From Halichondria panicea (lineage: Eukaryota > Porifera > Demospongiae > Suberitida > Halichondriidae): 64,000 nucleotides of DNA. Of this stretch, positions 36,370 to 49,400 are shown piece after piece. Below the pieces are notes generated by a model. The model was not told where the DNA came from and did no database searches. It worked only from the letters and a program-made list of their open reading frames with translations. Numbering within the stretch: the first letter of the stretch is position 1; each line of letters starts with the position of its first letter. The DNA is taken from contig NC_087380.1 in NCBI RefSeq assembly GCF_963675165.1, positions 7,001,571 to 7,065,570 of the forward strand, in the 5' to 3' direction. A program made the position numbers and the translations under genes.

Positions 36370-39300
36370 CTCCTGTCATGTCATGTCCACGAAGTCAAAG
36401 TATATAAGGGCTAGGGGCCTGGCTCTGGCTCGGCTCTGGGGAACTCTTGCAATGCCTACGGGAACGCCCCTCTACTAGGCCAAGGCCTAGGCCGAGTTTT
36501 AACTTTTATATCGAAAGCTGGACACGCGTCATCCCTTAGTCATTACTAGTCATCAATAATCTCATGAATACGCTTAAAAAATGTTGACCATAAAAATAAT
36601 GGTCAACATTTTACCCATTCTTGCTTGTCTATAAGGCCACTCCAAGTGATACTCTGGTTTCTGGTCCACCGCCCGCATCAGATTTTATTCTTGGATTTCT
36701 ATCTCATTATTAGATCCCACTTGTGTGTGTTTAGCAGGGAATTATGAGCCATAATCTCATAGTTTCCCAGGGAATTATAAGCTTGAGGGTATAAAGTACA
36801 AGTATAATTTTTTTAATGCACAGAAATGATAATAAAGCTGTAGCTAGCTGCATGATAATTAGCTATGGCTGTTCAGTTTTTTCACTACCAGTTTCTATAG
36901 CGTTTGCTGGGTTGATGGTAGGGTTCACCAGTATCTTTTCTTGTCTCTACGAGGAACACTAAGAGCCAATGATTATAACAGTTCTGGGTCCATTGTCACA
37001 AGCATGAAAGCATGTCTTCAACTTGTAGTATTTGTCAACTTCGTCCTCCTGACTTCTGTTTCTATCCTGCAGCCATGTTTCAAACAGTAGACTCTTGTGT
37101 CTTTTTGGGAATGATAGTGCACTGTAGCATTGCTGCAAGCTGTTCCTTGCTAGCTAGCCGTACATATCAGAACAGTTTACTGAGAAGCTTGAGCTGGGGG
37201 TGGGGCTTGAGTGCAGAGAAAAGAGGAGGCTGGGCTCATTTGTTGCAGAGTGCTTCCTGCACAAGGTGGAGTCACTAGTTGTCCATTCCAATGTTGAAGC
37301 AAGGCCAATGCAAAGGTTTTTTAGCAGAGAAGCAGAAATCATCTAGCTTGTCAAAACAGGACATTTTCAAAAATAAAGCTGTTGCTAAGGCTTGCTGCTT
37401 TTATAGATACACTTCTTGCCTGAGGCAGCCAATGAAAAGTGGGATCTAAATCAGTTAGCACATGTGCATTCGGTATCTATGGTTATAGTGTCCCTCATCC
37501 CTCGGGCAAAGCCCTCGTGATTGGGACACTATAACACATAGATACCTCATGCCCATGTACTATCTATAACTTGGATTTCTATCTCATTATTTCTACTACG
37601 CATGCGCAGAATGGTCATGTGGTACAAAATAGTGTGATAATGATATTCATTTGCAAAATAATGAGATTCATAAGGTGAAATTGATAATGACATAATGAGA
37701 AAAGCCGCCCGCCCGCATGCAATTAGAAAAACTTCAGGACCAGAAACCAGAGTGTCACTTGGAGTGGCCTAATATAGTCTAGTCTCGATTTCCAGCCTCT
37801 TTGCAAGTATGGGAGGGCGTGGCCAGACTATGTCTAGTCTATCTCTCTTGTATTATATCTCCTGTTAGTTAATGAGTCGTAGTAGTTTAACAATATGATT
37901 GCTATACCTGCTACATCAAGACAGGAGTAAAAAAAACAAAGGCAAGTGCAGCAACAACTCGATGTTTGTGACTAATCTAAGTTTCTGGCTCATTGCTTCT
38001 AGTAGCGATGTCAGACCGATTTTCATTTTTGCTATTTCTAACTCCTATGTATTACTATCTCTTTTGAACACTCTAGGCAAACCAGAAAAACTTTACTGCA
38101 CTGGATTTGGTCAAGCGAATGCAGAGATACAGCGTTTTGAAGAACACTAGTCAGGGAAAAATTCGTACAAAAATTTACCGCATTTTAATGTACTTGGGCG
38201 GGACTTATGAAATTTGTTGTTAATACCGGAAATGATCTTAAAGTTAGCATATCTGATAAACCGCTTGGTCTATTCTCTTTTAAAAAAGTATAAAATGGAC
38301 ACTCAGGACTCAGGAGTTAACATTGTAACCATTTGATATCTATTATGAAGTTTATAATGTTTCTGTAATGTATATCTTTATGATGTCCCTATAATAGTAT
38401 GATGTCTCCTGCTTCAGAGAGTTCTTTTGGATTTAAAGTAACCATGCTATCTTTTCAGTATATTGTATCATGTTTCAGAACTCTCATCAATGTCCACCTT
38501 ACGCTTGTATCTGTTTCTTGATCTTTATAAGCAACTTTTCTGTCAATTTCATTTGGTCTAAATAATTCGTTTTTAGTGTGATGTAGATTTAAGGCCATAC
38601 AACTATAAATCTATGATACAACTCTGTTGACAGCTTCTAATTAATACAGTAGATTACTCTTGTCTTTTTTGTGTGCAAATTGAATCAGTTCTTGCAATTT
38701 AATAGTTTTGGTAGATTACATTGTTGTCCCTGGAATTCTCTCCAATCTTTCTTGGTTCTTTTCAACAGAGGCTTTCAGATTGCTTCAATGATTACTTTCA
38801 GTAACTTCTAAGAACTTCTAAGAAATAAATACAGCTATTGGTACACTTGGCTTGATTTTACTGCATTTCTATTCCAGCTCCACCCATCTATCCATGCAAT
38901 ATTGTGATTCCGCAAGAAATAAAAGCTTATTTTAGCAACTTTTTGCATAATCTGGAGAGAGTTAGAGATGAAAGACATGCTCACTTGTGTTTTTGTTCAT
39001 TTTCATGTTTGGTTGCCAAAATGATGATCACCTTTGAGAAAAAATCACACACAAAACAAGCATCAAATGCTAAAATCATAAAAAACTGTTATAAAAATCA
39101 AATTCTACGCTATTTTTTACCCCTGGGAACAGGTGTTGTTTGCTAGACTCTTCCAGGGCTTGCGGAAAGCCCTTCTTGTTCACTCACTTTCAGGTCCCGT
39201 TTTTTTACCATTGAATTACTGTACGAAAATACGCCCACGCACTACTTCCGGTCTGACATCTCTACTTCTAGTATGACTATGCTACTCAGTTTCTAGTTTC

Positions 39301-39605
39301 ACTGGGTATTTTTAGCATCATTTACTACTAGTATGGAGTGCTAAAATCGCTTGCAGGCTGTTGACTTGGAATTGCGGTTCTCTGCAAGTGTCCGTATATC
39401 TCTCCATGCACACTTTCCTCCGTAAAACATTATGACGCGTGTCCAACCTCCTCTGCTATAGACGACCTTTCCCCTAGCCTAGATCTTGGTCTGTGGGCGT
39501 GGCTCAAACACATCCAAACAGACGTACATACCAGTTTCATCAGGCTGGTCTAAATACTGTACCATAGATTCTATGGTTTTACTTGGTCTATGGTCTAGTC
39601 TAGCT
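36370..39605. other. Repeat-rich intergenic region without a supported gene
   Basis: About 3.2 kb between the gene B start and ISCA1. The duplicated block carrying gene B's 5' end stops near 36420, and no phosphatase copy follows it. The open frames at 37012-37278, 37899-38150 and 38904-39146 show no domain, splice support or codon pattern I can defend. Confidence 0.5.
36634..37771. mobile_element. Foldback element with AGGCCACTCCAAGTGATACT ends
   Basis: AGGCCACTCCAAGTGATACT followed by CTGGTTTCTGGTCC at the left is inverted as GGACCAGAAACCAG then TCACTTGGAGTGGCCT at the right. The 1.1-kb interior has several smaller inverted repeats (e.g. GTGTCCC...GGGACAC near 37490) but no transposase frame. 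Confidence 0.75.
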
Positions 39606-40171
39606 ATGGCCCAGGCTGTGAGGGCTACTGTCAGAGCCGTTAAAACCAGCCGAAAGTTTGTCCCCAGGAAGGCTGCTATTGTCTTGGTGAGTGAGTACGA
39701 GTGAACATACAAAAACCTTTCATTTGAATATTATCTCTACTTGTACTTGTAGACACCAGCGGCATCTAATAAAGTGAAAGAAATGCTCTCAGAAAACAGT
39801 GATGCTGTAAGTGTAGATACCTTAGTTATAGTAATTAGGCTTATAGAATCAATATTTTTGTATGAAACATTCCGTTTATGTCCCCCCCCCCCCCCCACCT
39901 GTACCCGCCTCTACAGCTGGCTCTAAGAGTGGGCGTTCGTACCAGAGGCTGCAACGGACTCTCCTACACGCTAGAGTACACCAAACAAAAGGAAAAGTTT
40001 GACGAAGAAGTGAATCAAGATGGAGCCCGGCTGTTCGTCGATGCTAAGGCTCAGTTGACTCTGCTAGGCACAGAAATGGACTATGTACAGTCCAAACTAG
40101 CTAGCGAGTTTATTTTCAACAATCCTAACGTGACTGGTACATGCGGCTGTGGGGAAAGCTTCAATGTATGA
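39606..40171 (+). CDS. ISCA1: ISCA1, mitochondrial A-type iron-sulfur cluster assembly protein
   Basis: Three GT-AG exons (39606-39686, 39753-39806, 39917-40171) give a complete 129-aa protein, the normal length for animal ISCA1. The N-terminus MAQAVRATVRAVKTSRK is basic and helix-prone, as for a mitochondrial presequence. The core has VRTRGCNGLSYTLEY and the C-terminal GTCGCGESFNV; the three conserved cysteines (GC, CGC) that bind the cluster are present. A-type proteins act with ISCA2 and IBA57 in assembling mitochondrial 4Fe-4S clusters. The exon borders fall at phase 0 throughout. It converges on the LRRK-like gene, whose stop is only about 270 bp downstream on the other strand. The start is the only ATG consistent with the family's N-terminus. 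Confidence 0.95.
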
Positions 40172-40303
40172 TCATTATTATGTACGTATGTCATTAATTT
40201 GCTTCCGCTTATATTTATGATCATCAATTTGTTCATTTTTAGTCTTGCAATCAAGCTGTTGCATCATGCAGCCGCTACATGTACATGTATTAATTTGTGA
40301 TCA

Positions 40304-40309
40304 AATAAA
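40304..40309 (+). terminator. Polyadenylation signal AATAAA for ISCA1
   Basis: An AATAAA lies about 130 bp after the ISCA1 stop, just before the converging LRRK-like gene ends. The call rests on motif and distance only. Confidence 0.5.
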
Positions 40310-40442
40310 AATGTGTGTTCGACATATACATAATTATCATATCTAATATTATACAACATAATAAATAAATGCAAGTGAAAAATAATCTCGAAAGAAAACC
40401 ATATGAAAATGAGTGATAAAAACAATAATTCAAGAAACTCAA

Positions 40443-43400
40443 TCAATTAACATCAGCGTCTATATAGTCTGTCCATACAGTGAAGAGGCCGGATATCTCA
40501 TCGTCCTCCTCCGTAGCCAGGCCTATAGTACCCTTGGCAAATGTCACCACCTGTTTCCCGTACAGACAGAGGGCGTGTGTGATGTGTTGCTCCCGGCGAT
40601 GGACGAGGATAACGTCGGCAGTGAGGGGATCGAATGAGAGCAGGTGGCCACCATTAGTGCTCACCCACACTACGTTGTGACCACGCACTATGTCTGTGAC
40701 ACAAGCCTTCGAGGCTGACACTCCAGAGCGACCTAAGATGGCACTGCAGAGGAGAGGGAGGGGGGGAAGGATAAGTTACAATATAGCACTTGTGGGGGGG
40801 GTGTATGGTGAATAATTCATATGCTGTAATAGATTAGTTACTGGAGTTTGTGTCCAGTTGTGTATACGACCAGGCCTTTAAAAAAAGAGCTACAAAATAC
40901 GTGTACATGCATTTTTCAATTTTAAGTGCTAAAAGTTAGCTGCTCATTTTTGAAAAATCATCAAATTATATACATGTAGCTGAAACATCTTTTCTTGACC
41001 GAAAGGCAAATCTGTATTCTAAACGAATCCTTAGATGTACAAACACTGAGTGCATTTTAAGGGTTGGAACTCATAAAAATGCACGTCAACACTGCCAAAC
41101 CACTCAAAGACAGCATGTGCAATGTGTGCAAACATTGGTCAGTACAGACTAGCACACACACACACACACACACATACACACACCCCACACACCACCCACC
41201 CCCCCACACACACACACACACACCCCACACACCACTCAACCCCCCCCCCACACACACACACACACTCACTGAACATCGAGGGTCTCCTGGGACTGAGCTT
41301 TGAATGCATCGCAGATCACAATCTGACTGCGTTCCTGAAGCCCTACCCATAGGTAGTCGAGGCAACCTGTCACTACGGCAATCCTTGTATTCTCGTCTTG
41401 GGTGACTGGTTTGTAGAACTTCATTAAATACTCTTTGTGGTCTAGTCCGATGAGGTAACGACCACACCCACACCACACACTGTTCTTGTGATGCGTACCG
41501 CAGTAGATGGCCGTTTTTAAGGGGTCAGGGTTCGTCATGACCTGTAGGAGCGTATTTAATTTATTTACGGTCTACAACAACATTACTAATGAATGTACAT
41601 GGTAATACAATCCAGGGTCATGACAAGCTGACATAATTGCCACAGTACTGCAAGCAGCTCTTTCCTGGCAGGATAATATTGATTTAAACATGTACTGCAT
41701 GCACATAATTCACACGTAAATAAAACTATGGTTGTCTTGAAGCAAGTACAAGAAGCTAAGTACTCAAAATAATGAGAGCTAGACTGATGGACACAGTTTT
41801 GTGAGCTGGCCCAGGTTACTCTTTAATCATTTTTTTCAATTCAGTTCCGAGTCTGAGCTTTTCATTGTGAAAAAGTCACAAATCATCAGGACTAATAAAA
41901 AATAACCCTGCAAACAAGATGTATAATTATCGTAAAAACTAAGGCTGTGTAGTTAGCTGACTGGGCAGCCCTAGTTTTTATATAATATACATGTAATTTC
42001 CATCACCTGTGTAACGAATGGCTCTGACTCCAGGATGTGTCCCACCCTCTCCGCTATCTGTGGGGGGTCTCTAAACACGGCAACACGCCCACCACTCATG
42101 CCCACAATGAGTCGAAACCCCTCCCCCTTTGGGCTCTTTTGCGGGAACATACACAGTGCCTGTCCGTGTAGGGGTTTTGGTGAAATGTGTCCTGCTTGCA
42201 ATTGGGGTAATTGGAGGGAAAAGACGAGATTACTGACCGACGAAGCGAAAAATACCTCTTTCCCGACTACCGTCATACAACTAATAAGTTCCTCCGTGTA
42301 GGGTGTGGCCATACGTTCAATCTCCCACGACTCTGTTGGCAAAATCATGACCTTACTCGAGTCTTCTTGTACAGCCACGATGGTGTTTGTCTGGGCACTG
42401 TAGCCAGCGTGTAGCACCGGGCTCATTATGTAGAAGTTAGCCTGAGGCTTCCCCCCTGGGCAGACTAGGAGGCGACTACACACACCTTGTGCAGAGGGCC
42501 TCTCCTGCGGGTTGATTGAGAGACAGTCGACCATCAGCTGTTGCATACAGACAGAGTGACAAGAGTTGATGAGGTCAGTACGAGCTGCGGGGTGGTGGCC
42601 GTCTTTTAGAAGGTGCTTGAATTTCGACGTGGAGGTTGGAGGGCTGTTTTCCGTCATGGCCTCGGCAAGTGCAGCACTGATCTGTGGTATGTGGAGGTTG
42701 CTAAGACGATGAAGTTGCTCTCTCTTGTTGGCCAGGCCGGCAAATAACTTGCGTCCAGTCACGACACAATGGAGTACCAGAGCAAAGGAGAATATGTCCA
42801 CCTGGAGGGAGGCGGGGATCATGGGATATTGCGGGGGGAATGGCAAGCAGCATAGTGTTGTCAATGTGGCTATGTTTGTTTTAGGGGTGAGTGGGAGGTA
42901 CTACTTAATATTGTTAAAATCTGTAGCTGCTCTTAAAGAGAGGATTTAGGTATCACATGTTACAGTTGTATTTAGATCAAAGTACATGACTATACGTACG
43001 TACGCTAACTATAGTTGTATGTATTATAATGCCTGGTCACCTTTTCATCGTAGCTTCCTGTGTTGTGACTGCGGAAGAGCTCAGGTGCCATGTACTCCTC
43101 CGTCCCCTTGTGTCTCCGGAGACCACCTGTACGTACCAACCATGCAGATGACACACAACTCGCTACGTATTTTGTCAGAGACTGCAATAATCATTATAGA
43201 TGTCTTAAAAAGCTATCACACATGCTCACAGTAACACATAGTTACTGTACACCTAGTAGATGTACACCTACATACTTTCAAAATGAAGGGGACCTACGTT
43301 TACCGGATTAATTGGTATTCATTAGAAAGCTCTCAACAAAGTAAATCCAATGGTACTATTATTAAACCTGAATTGTCTTCACCCCCCCCCCCCCCCACAA

Positions 43401-46400
43401 CCCCCCATTACCTGGAGTGTAGAACTGTGAGACCCCATAGTCTGCTAGTTTAGCATCCACTCTCTCTGGTCCCAGACTCCAGATGAGAACGTTGCCAGGC
43501 TTGATGTCTCTGTGAACCACATACACTGAGTGAAGGTAGCGGATTCCATCAGCAACCTACATGGATGGTAACAGCAGAGACTTCAATTAGTACATGTACA
43601 TAGGAACAATCATAAAGTGGCAAAATGAATATGTAAATAGTGATGAAAATGTGGATGTTGTAATTCCAATTCTGGTCCAATTGTCAATACACAAGGATTG
43701 ATGAAGAGCGCATGTATACACACATACTAGGATTAGATTACATGTATCTACAGTGTACATATACGTATTAACTTGAAATGCATTACTCAACAAGGTAATT
43801 ACTGTAACAGCATAGAACAAAGCCGCCCACACACACACATGAGCTTAAATTGTCCCACTAAATCCTTTCCCGGCTCAACTTTCCTCTATTTTAACGCATT
43901 TTTCTCTTTCTTTTAAGTTATTAAAAATCTGCCTGGGAACAAGACTAGTCCTACCACAGCACACTGCACCTGAAAGAGTAGTCTGTGAGCCACACCACTG
44001 TCCATTCCCTGAGGGCACAAGGTCAGGTGGTCCTTGAGGGAGCCCTGAGGGGCCAACTTGAGGACCATACACAGTGGCCTCAGACACACTCCCACTAGTG
44101 AGACCACTCGTGGGTGGTTGAGATTGCTCATGATCGTCAGCTCTTCACGAAGGTCTTTGTAGCGATGTAAGAGCACTTGGTTGTTGTAGCGTTTGCGGAA
44201 TACTTTGATAGCCACGTCCTCACCTTTGTAGGAGCCTTGGAACACCTGCAGTGAAGATCAGCAGCGTGTGTGTGTGTGGGGGTGGGTGGGGTGGGTGTGT
44301 GCAAATGTTGTAACTCCTAGATTGCAATGCACACAACTTTGCTGCTACATTGTATAATACCGCATGTTATTTCCTAATTAAGCTTCAGAAAACCACAAAA
44401 TCAGCAATCATCGTAATACTATGTACATGTAAATGAAACTCTAATTTCTATGCAGTCTCTGACATTTAGAATACACACGCAGTTGTACACGCATAGTGAT
44501 ACTAGACTAAGTACACAAACCATTGTACCTAAACAAAGGGGCTGACAAATTGTTTACTCGCTGCAATTACTTACTATACGTACATGTACACGATGCAACA
44601 GTAGTTACATATTAGGCAAACATTGACTCACTTTCCCAAAGCCTCCACCTCCCAACTTGCTAGAGTCAGCCTCAGAAAAATCCAACTTTCTGGCATTCAG
44701 TAGAAATTTGTCCTTGAAATCCACGAGCAGCACATGTGGTGAGAGCATTTGTAGAGATATTCGTTCCTGGCACTTTGGACAGAGAACGGTGGACGCGAGT
44801 ATCGACTGCTGTACGGTAGTCTCCAGTGGAAACAGAGCCACTCGGTTGTCCAATATCGCTATAAAGGGGAGGTCTTCATTGTGGGGGGTATCTTGAGGGG
44901 GCGGGGAGTTAGTTAGCGAGAAATCAGAGCCTCCGAACGTTCGAGGCTGGCCAGTCGTGACACTAGCTCGTCTCGTGTACTCGGCTTTCTCGGAAAACTC
45001 GTTTAGCGTGAGTGTCTGCGATACTTCGAGTACTGAAGTGGCAAATCGGGGCCCAGTTTGGAAGTTTGGCCAGAAATCCTTCAAGCACGACGGGCACGGG
45101 CTATAGGACACAAAATGGAGGCCAGCATAGCTCTCCTCCACAAGGGCTCCAACACACGAGCTCAAGAAAGACAAAGTTTTCACCCTCGGTACTAGGTCGC
45201 CCTCGATCACTATGGAGATGGCACTATCACACAGTTCCAACCAAAACCTTGTACCACAAGGAAACTCAGTGTAGAGCCCGTTCTGCCAAAACGTGTAGTT
45301 GGAGAAGTTGTCTGAATGACTTAAACAGCTGCTAGAGCCCGCAACACTCGGACTCCTGGCTCGATTTTGAAGTAGGGGTTGAGAAAGGTTGACTAATTTT
45401 GCCGTTAGTGATCGGTGTCTTGAGTTTGGACGAGGGGTGCCGGCTACGTTGGTTGCCGATAGCGACCAAAGTTGCGATCTCAGAGTGCTCTCGTTGCTAA
45501 CGGAGTCATCTTGTGTCATGTAACCATGGTGATCGACGTGATAGGCATGACTAAGCCGGAGCATGCTCGACGACCCAGATTGCATCGAAGCGAAACGTGG
45601 TGACAAAGATCCGGCCATTGATTCAATCTCTTCTTGAAAGTGACCCGCTGCAACTGACAAAAGTTGACCCGACAATTGCCGAATGTAGAGCAAAATCCGT
45701 GACAAAAGTTGCGGGAACAAAGCGGGAGGAATGTAGTCCAACTGTATGTATTGGCAGACTTGATTGTCATGACAACTGAAATTATACTCAGGGTACTCCT
45801 CGGAGGGTGTAGATGGTAACAGGGTCGGAAAGAGATACGTTTTTTTCTCGAAATCGAGGCTGACAATAATGTCCAAAGATTCCATCATGGAGAGAAAACT
45901 CGAGTATAGATGACCTGGTACTTTAGCACGTTTAAAGATGGATGGGAGCTCTTCACTGGAGATGGTTGGCTGTATGGAGCCTCCATTCCTTCGAGTCACG
46001 GCTTGTACGACTGAGGCGAGCGTATCAAACAGCCACTGAGGGTCGAGACAGTATAGATCACTAATACCCGGAGTTGAGGACTTGTAGTGAACAATTACAC
46101 CGGCCTCGTGGAGAAAATGGCAAGCAAGTGAAAATTCTTCGTCGTCCTGCTCGATATCATTCGGACTGTGGAGTGTGAGTGAACGCACGTAACTGACAAA
46201 TTCTTCGTGGCGTAGCACAGGTGTTTGACCCCCCTCGCGACGTAGGGAGCGGACTTTGACCTCTATCAGACTCTGTAGCTCTTGGTACGAGCGAGGTAGC
46301 ATCTCCTCTAGCATAGGGACCTATATAGAGAGGGTAGCCATGGTAATGGTATTGATTGATTGTGTTATACTCTCACAATAATAATTATAGGCTTTGTCAC

Positions 46401-49400
46401 AAAACTTGTATTTAAGCACACGACAAAAAGATATTTTGGAGAGCTATTGCATCAATTAGCGGAATTGGGCAATCTAAATAGGCTCTCAAAGATAGCTACC
46501 CAAACGGTGGAAAATATATTTCGCAAAAAGCTACAGACCTTGTTAAAATGTAGTGTCTAACTCACTCTTGCATGTCTTAGCTTCATGTTGAGGGAGATGT
46601 TGTACACGTCGCCCATGAGGAGGTCTACATCATCCTTGTTCCTACAGTCCATAACCACAGACTGCATGATGGGAGGGAGGCCAAGTCGAGAGGTGTGGGA
46701 GGTGTGGGACAGCCGAGAGATCTCTCCAAACAACTCCTGTGTGGGTGGGGTGGGGGTGGGGGGAGGGACATACATGTACATGTAAGTAACGCTTTTTATA
46801 TTATAATTATACTAATGACCTAGCTATAACATAAAACAACTCCTGTGTGGGTACGTACATGGAAGTATCACTGTTTACACTAAAACACTATATAACAAAC
46901 GTGGTCTGTACACCTCTATTATCGACGGCCAACAATTATCAATAAAAATTCCATGTTTCTGACTAAGAAGCCCTAGACTCTAGCCCCTCCCCCTCACCTC
47001 CTCCCACTTCAGGATGGTGTTGGCGCTGATCCCGGGACGTCGGTCAATGTGAGTGGCCACCAGCACCACTGGGGAGTCAGGGGCACACGCCTGGATTGTC
47101 CGTAGCCATGGAAACACCTGGAGGCAACAATAGACAGCAAGAAGAATCACACACAATTCTTTTAGTCCATCTTGTAGCTCTATGTGCTGCACACTATCCT
47201 AACTCATGGGCCGTCAAAGTTACCTCTCAAAAACACAAAGGCTATAAATAAATCTTTCTTTCAAAAATGGAAGATTTGGGTCCGAAAGCAATCATTAGTC
47301 TAAACACGTACACCTGATATGAGGATGCATAATAAGTAAGTCCAATTGTACAGTATGTTCATGCACAGTATTTACAACATCAACAATAAAAAGCGTATCT
47401 GAGGGTGTTGAGTGTTCCTTATGCACCACTGGTTTCCATATACATGTAAGGAACGCTCAACCCTCAACGCTTTTTGTAAAGATTCTGCAAAACCCTGTAC
47501 AGAACATGTAATTGGGGCCAACTTGCCCTTCACTTCAGCCACTTCTGATTCTACAACATTTCAAAACCTAAAAAGGGCAAGTTGGGTCGTCGCCCGGTTT
47601 CCGTGAAACTTCGTTTCACGGAAACCAGGCGACGCCCCAACTTGATTATGTACTTGAGAAGGAGTATAATGTATTCAAAATTTAGGGAAATTACTAACTG
47701 ATTTGTAAAGAAATAAAGAAAAGTCCCCCAAGAGGGAATCGAACCCACACCTTATCTTATCATGTGATCTACTAAGCCACCGCTCTAACCACTAAGCCAC
47801 ACCTATATATCAATGTTTGTAACGATTTGATACATACATTCGGTTTATTTACAATGTAGGTTTTTTTTTAGGGGGGGGGGCAAGCTCATGCCTGTTCTGT
47901 TGAAAAATGGTTCTGTTGGCCCTATTCTTTCTACACGTACATACCTGTGAGTACAAATACTCTTGCCTGGTGCAAGTTTAGGGTTTAGGCTAAAAAACTA
48001 ACAATCTGGTTTTGCTGTATGGCGTAAGTGCACTTTGCATGTACATACCTGTTTCAATGAGTCCTTGCCCTCTGTGACATTCCATAGACACAAATATACA
48101 GTTCGAAACGTCATGAAGCATTTGTGCACTGATCGATAAATCTCATCGCCAGCAAAATCGACGACGTGAAAGGTAACTTTAGGTTGCTCTCTGCGAGTCT
48201 TCGTCTTTGGTGGATAGTCAAAGGTAGTCTCTTTCATTCTAGCATCAGTCAATTCTCCTTTCGAACTGCCCTTCAAGAATTGCTTGAATAGACTTGTCTT
48301 GCCCGATTCTGGTACGCCCACAAGAACTAGTCGTATATGCCGATAAGGGGTGGAGCCTCGAAGCCGGCAGCGTAGGTAGGCCATGATGACATGCGTTCCC
48401 CTCTGCGCCTCGGAGTGTGGAGGGGAGACCAGCTGATCTGTGTCGAGGTGTAGGACACAGAGGGAGCGACAGTGAGCTAGGTACGGAGTAAGGGTGGTCA
48501 CTCGAGGGAGAGCCTTCATCTCGAGGAGGGTCAGGTTGGGCAGGACACACACCCACTCTGGGATCTAGGGGGATTTGGAATGAATTAAATGCATGTACAG
48601 TTGTTGTAGAGCTAATTACATGAGTGGGCGTGTTAGCAGTTACATGTACTCGTACTCTATGAATGCTGGCAGCACATTACAACATGTACCATAAATATAC
48701 TGATCGTGATCGTGCACAAAATTCCACCAATACAATACTGTACGTACGTATGCAGTACAACTTTTGTGTCAGAATAACTCCAAGACAATGTATTATGTAA
48801 ATTTGTCTATCTCGATCATAGCCAAGCACAATATTCATAATTAGAAGTACATGTACATGTATAATTATATTAGTATAATTTAGTCTTAGTCTATGTATCT
48901 ATAACATAGCTGGCTAACCTGACTGAGTGTGGGGTTGTGACTGATGCTGACTCTACTCAGCGAGCAGGTGCAGGGGTACAGATTGTAGCCGGTCAGGCGC
49001 AGCGTACGCTGGGCAGCTGTTATCAGACTGTGCTGCTCAACTTTCTTTGGAGGATTCTTGTCAATCGTAAAATTCCGATCTTTCTTTCCCTCGAATATCG
49101 AAAACGATTCGTCTGTTAGTCGATTGTATGAAACGTCAATCTCTCTAAGTTTTGGACAATTCCATTTGAGAATGCTCGGGAGCTTCTCCAAGCAATTGTG
49201 AGAAATGTTTAAACTGCAAAGAGTTGGTTCTTGAAACAATTCAACTGGAAGTGAAAGAAGGAGATTGTTTGATAAATTGATGTGAGTGATGCGTTTGTTC
49301 TCGATCCATCCCTTAGGCAACGAAACCAAGGCAACTCCGGACATGACAAAATGTTCATCTTTGGGGCTTTGGTGACAAAATAGTTTGAGTAGATATAAAG

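Noticed and set aside
37899..39146. ORFs of about 80 aa as candidate genes between gene B and ISCA1
   Set aside because: No homology recognised, no splice partners, low-complexity and repeat-rich surroundings.
41057..41476. 139-aa minus ORF and overlapping plus ORFs with long Thr/His or Cys/Val runs
   Set aside because: They run across the CA/C-rich microsatellite and out of frame with the supported LRRK-like exon 41270-41541.
47722..47810. Functional tRNA gene on the minus strand
   Set aside because: A- and B-boxes are good, but the two acceptor strands do not pair and the variable region is irregular; kept only as a tRNA-derived repeat.
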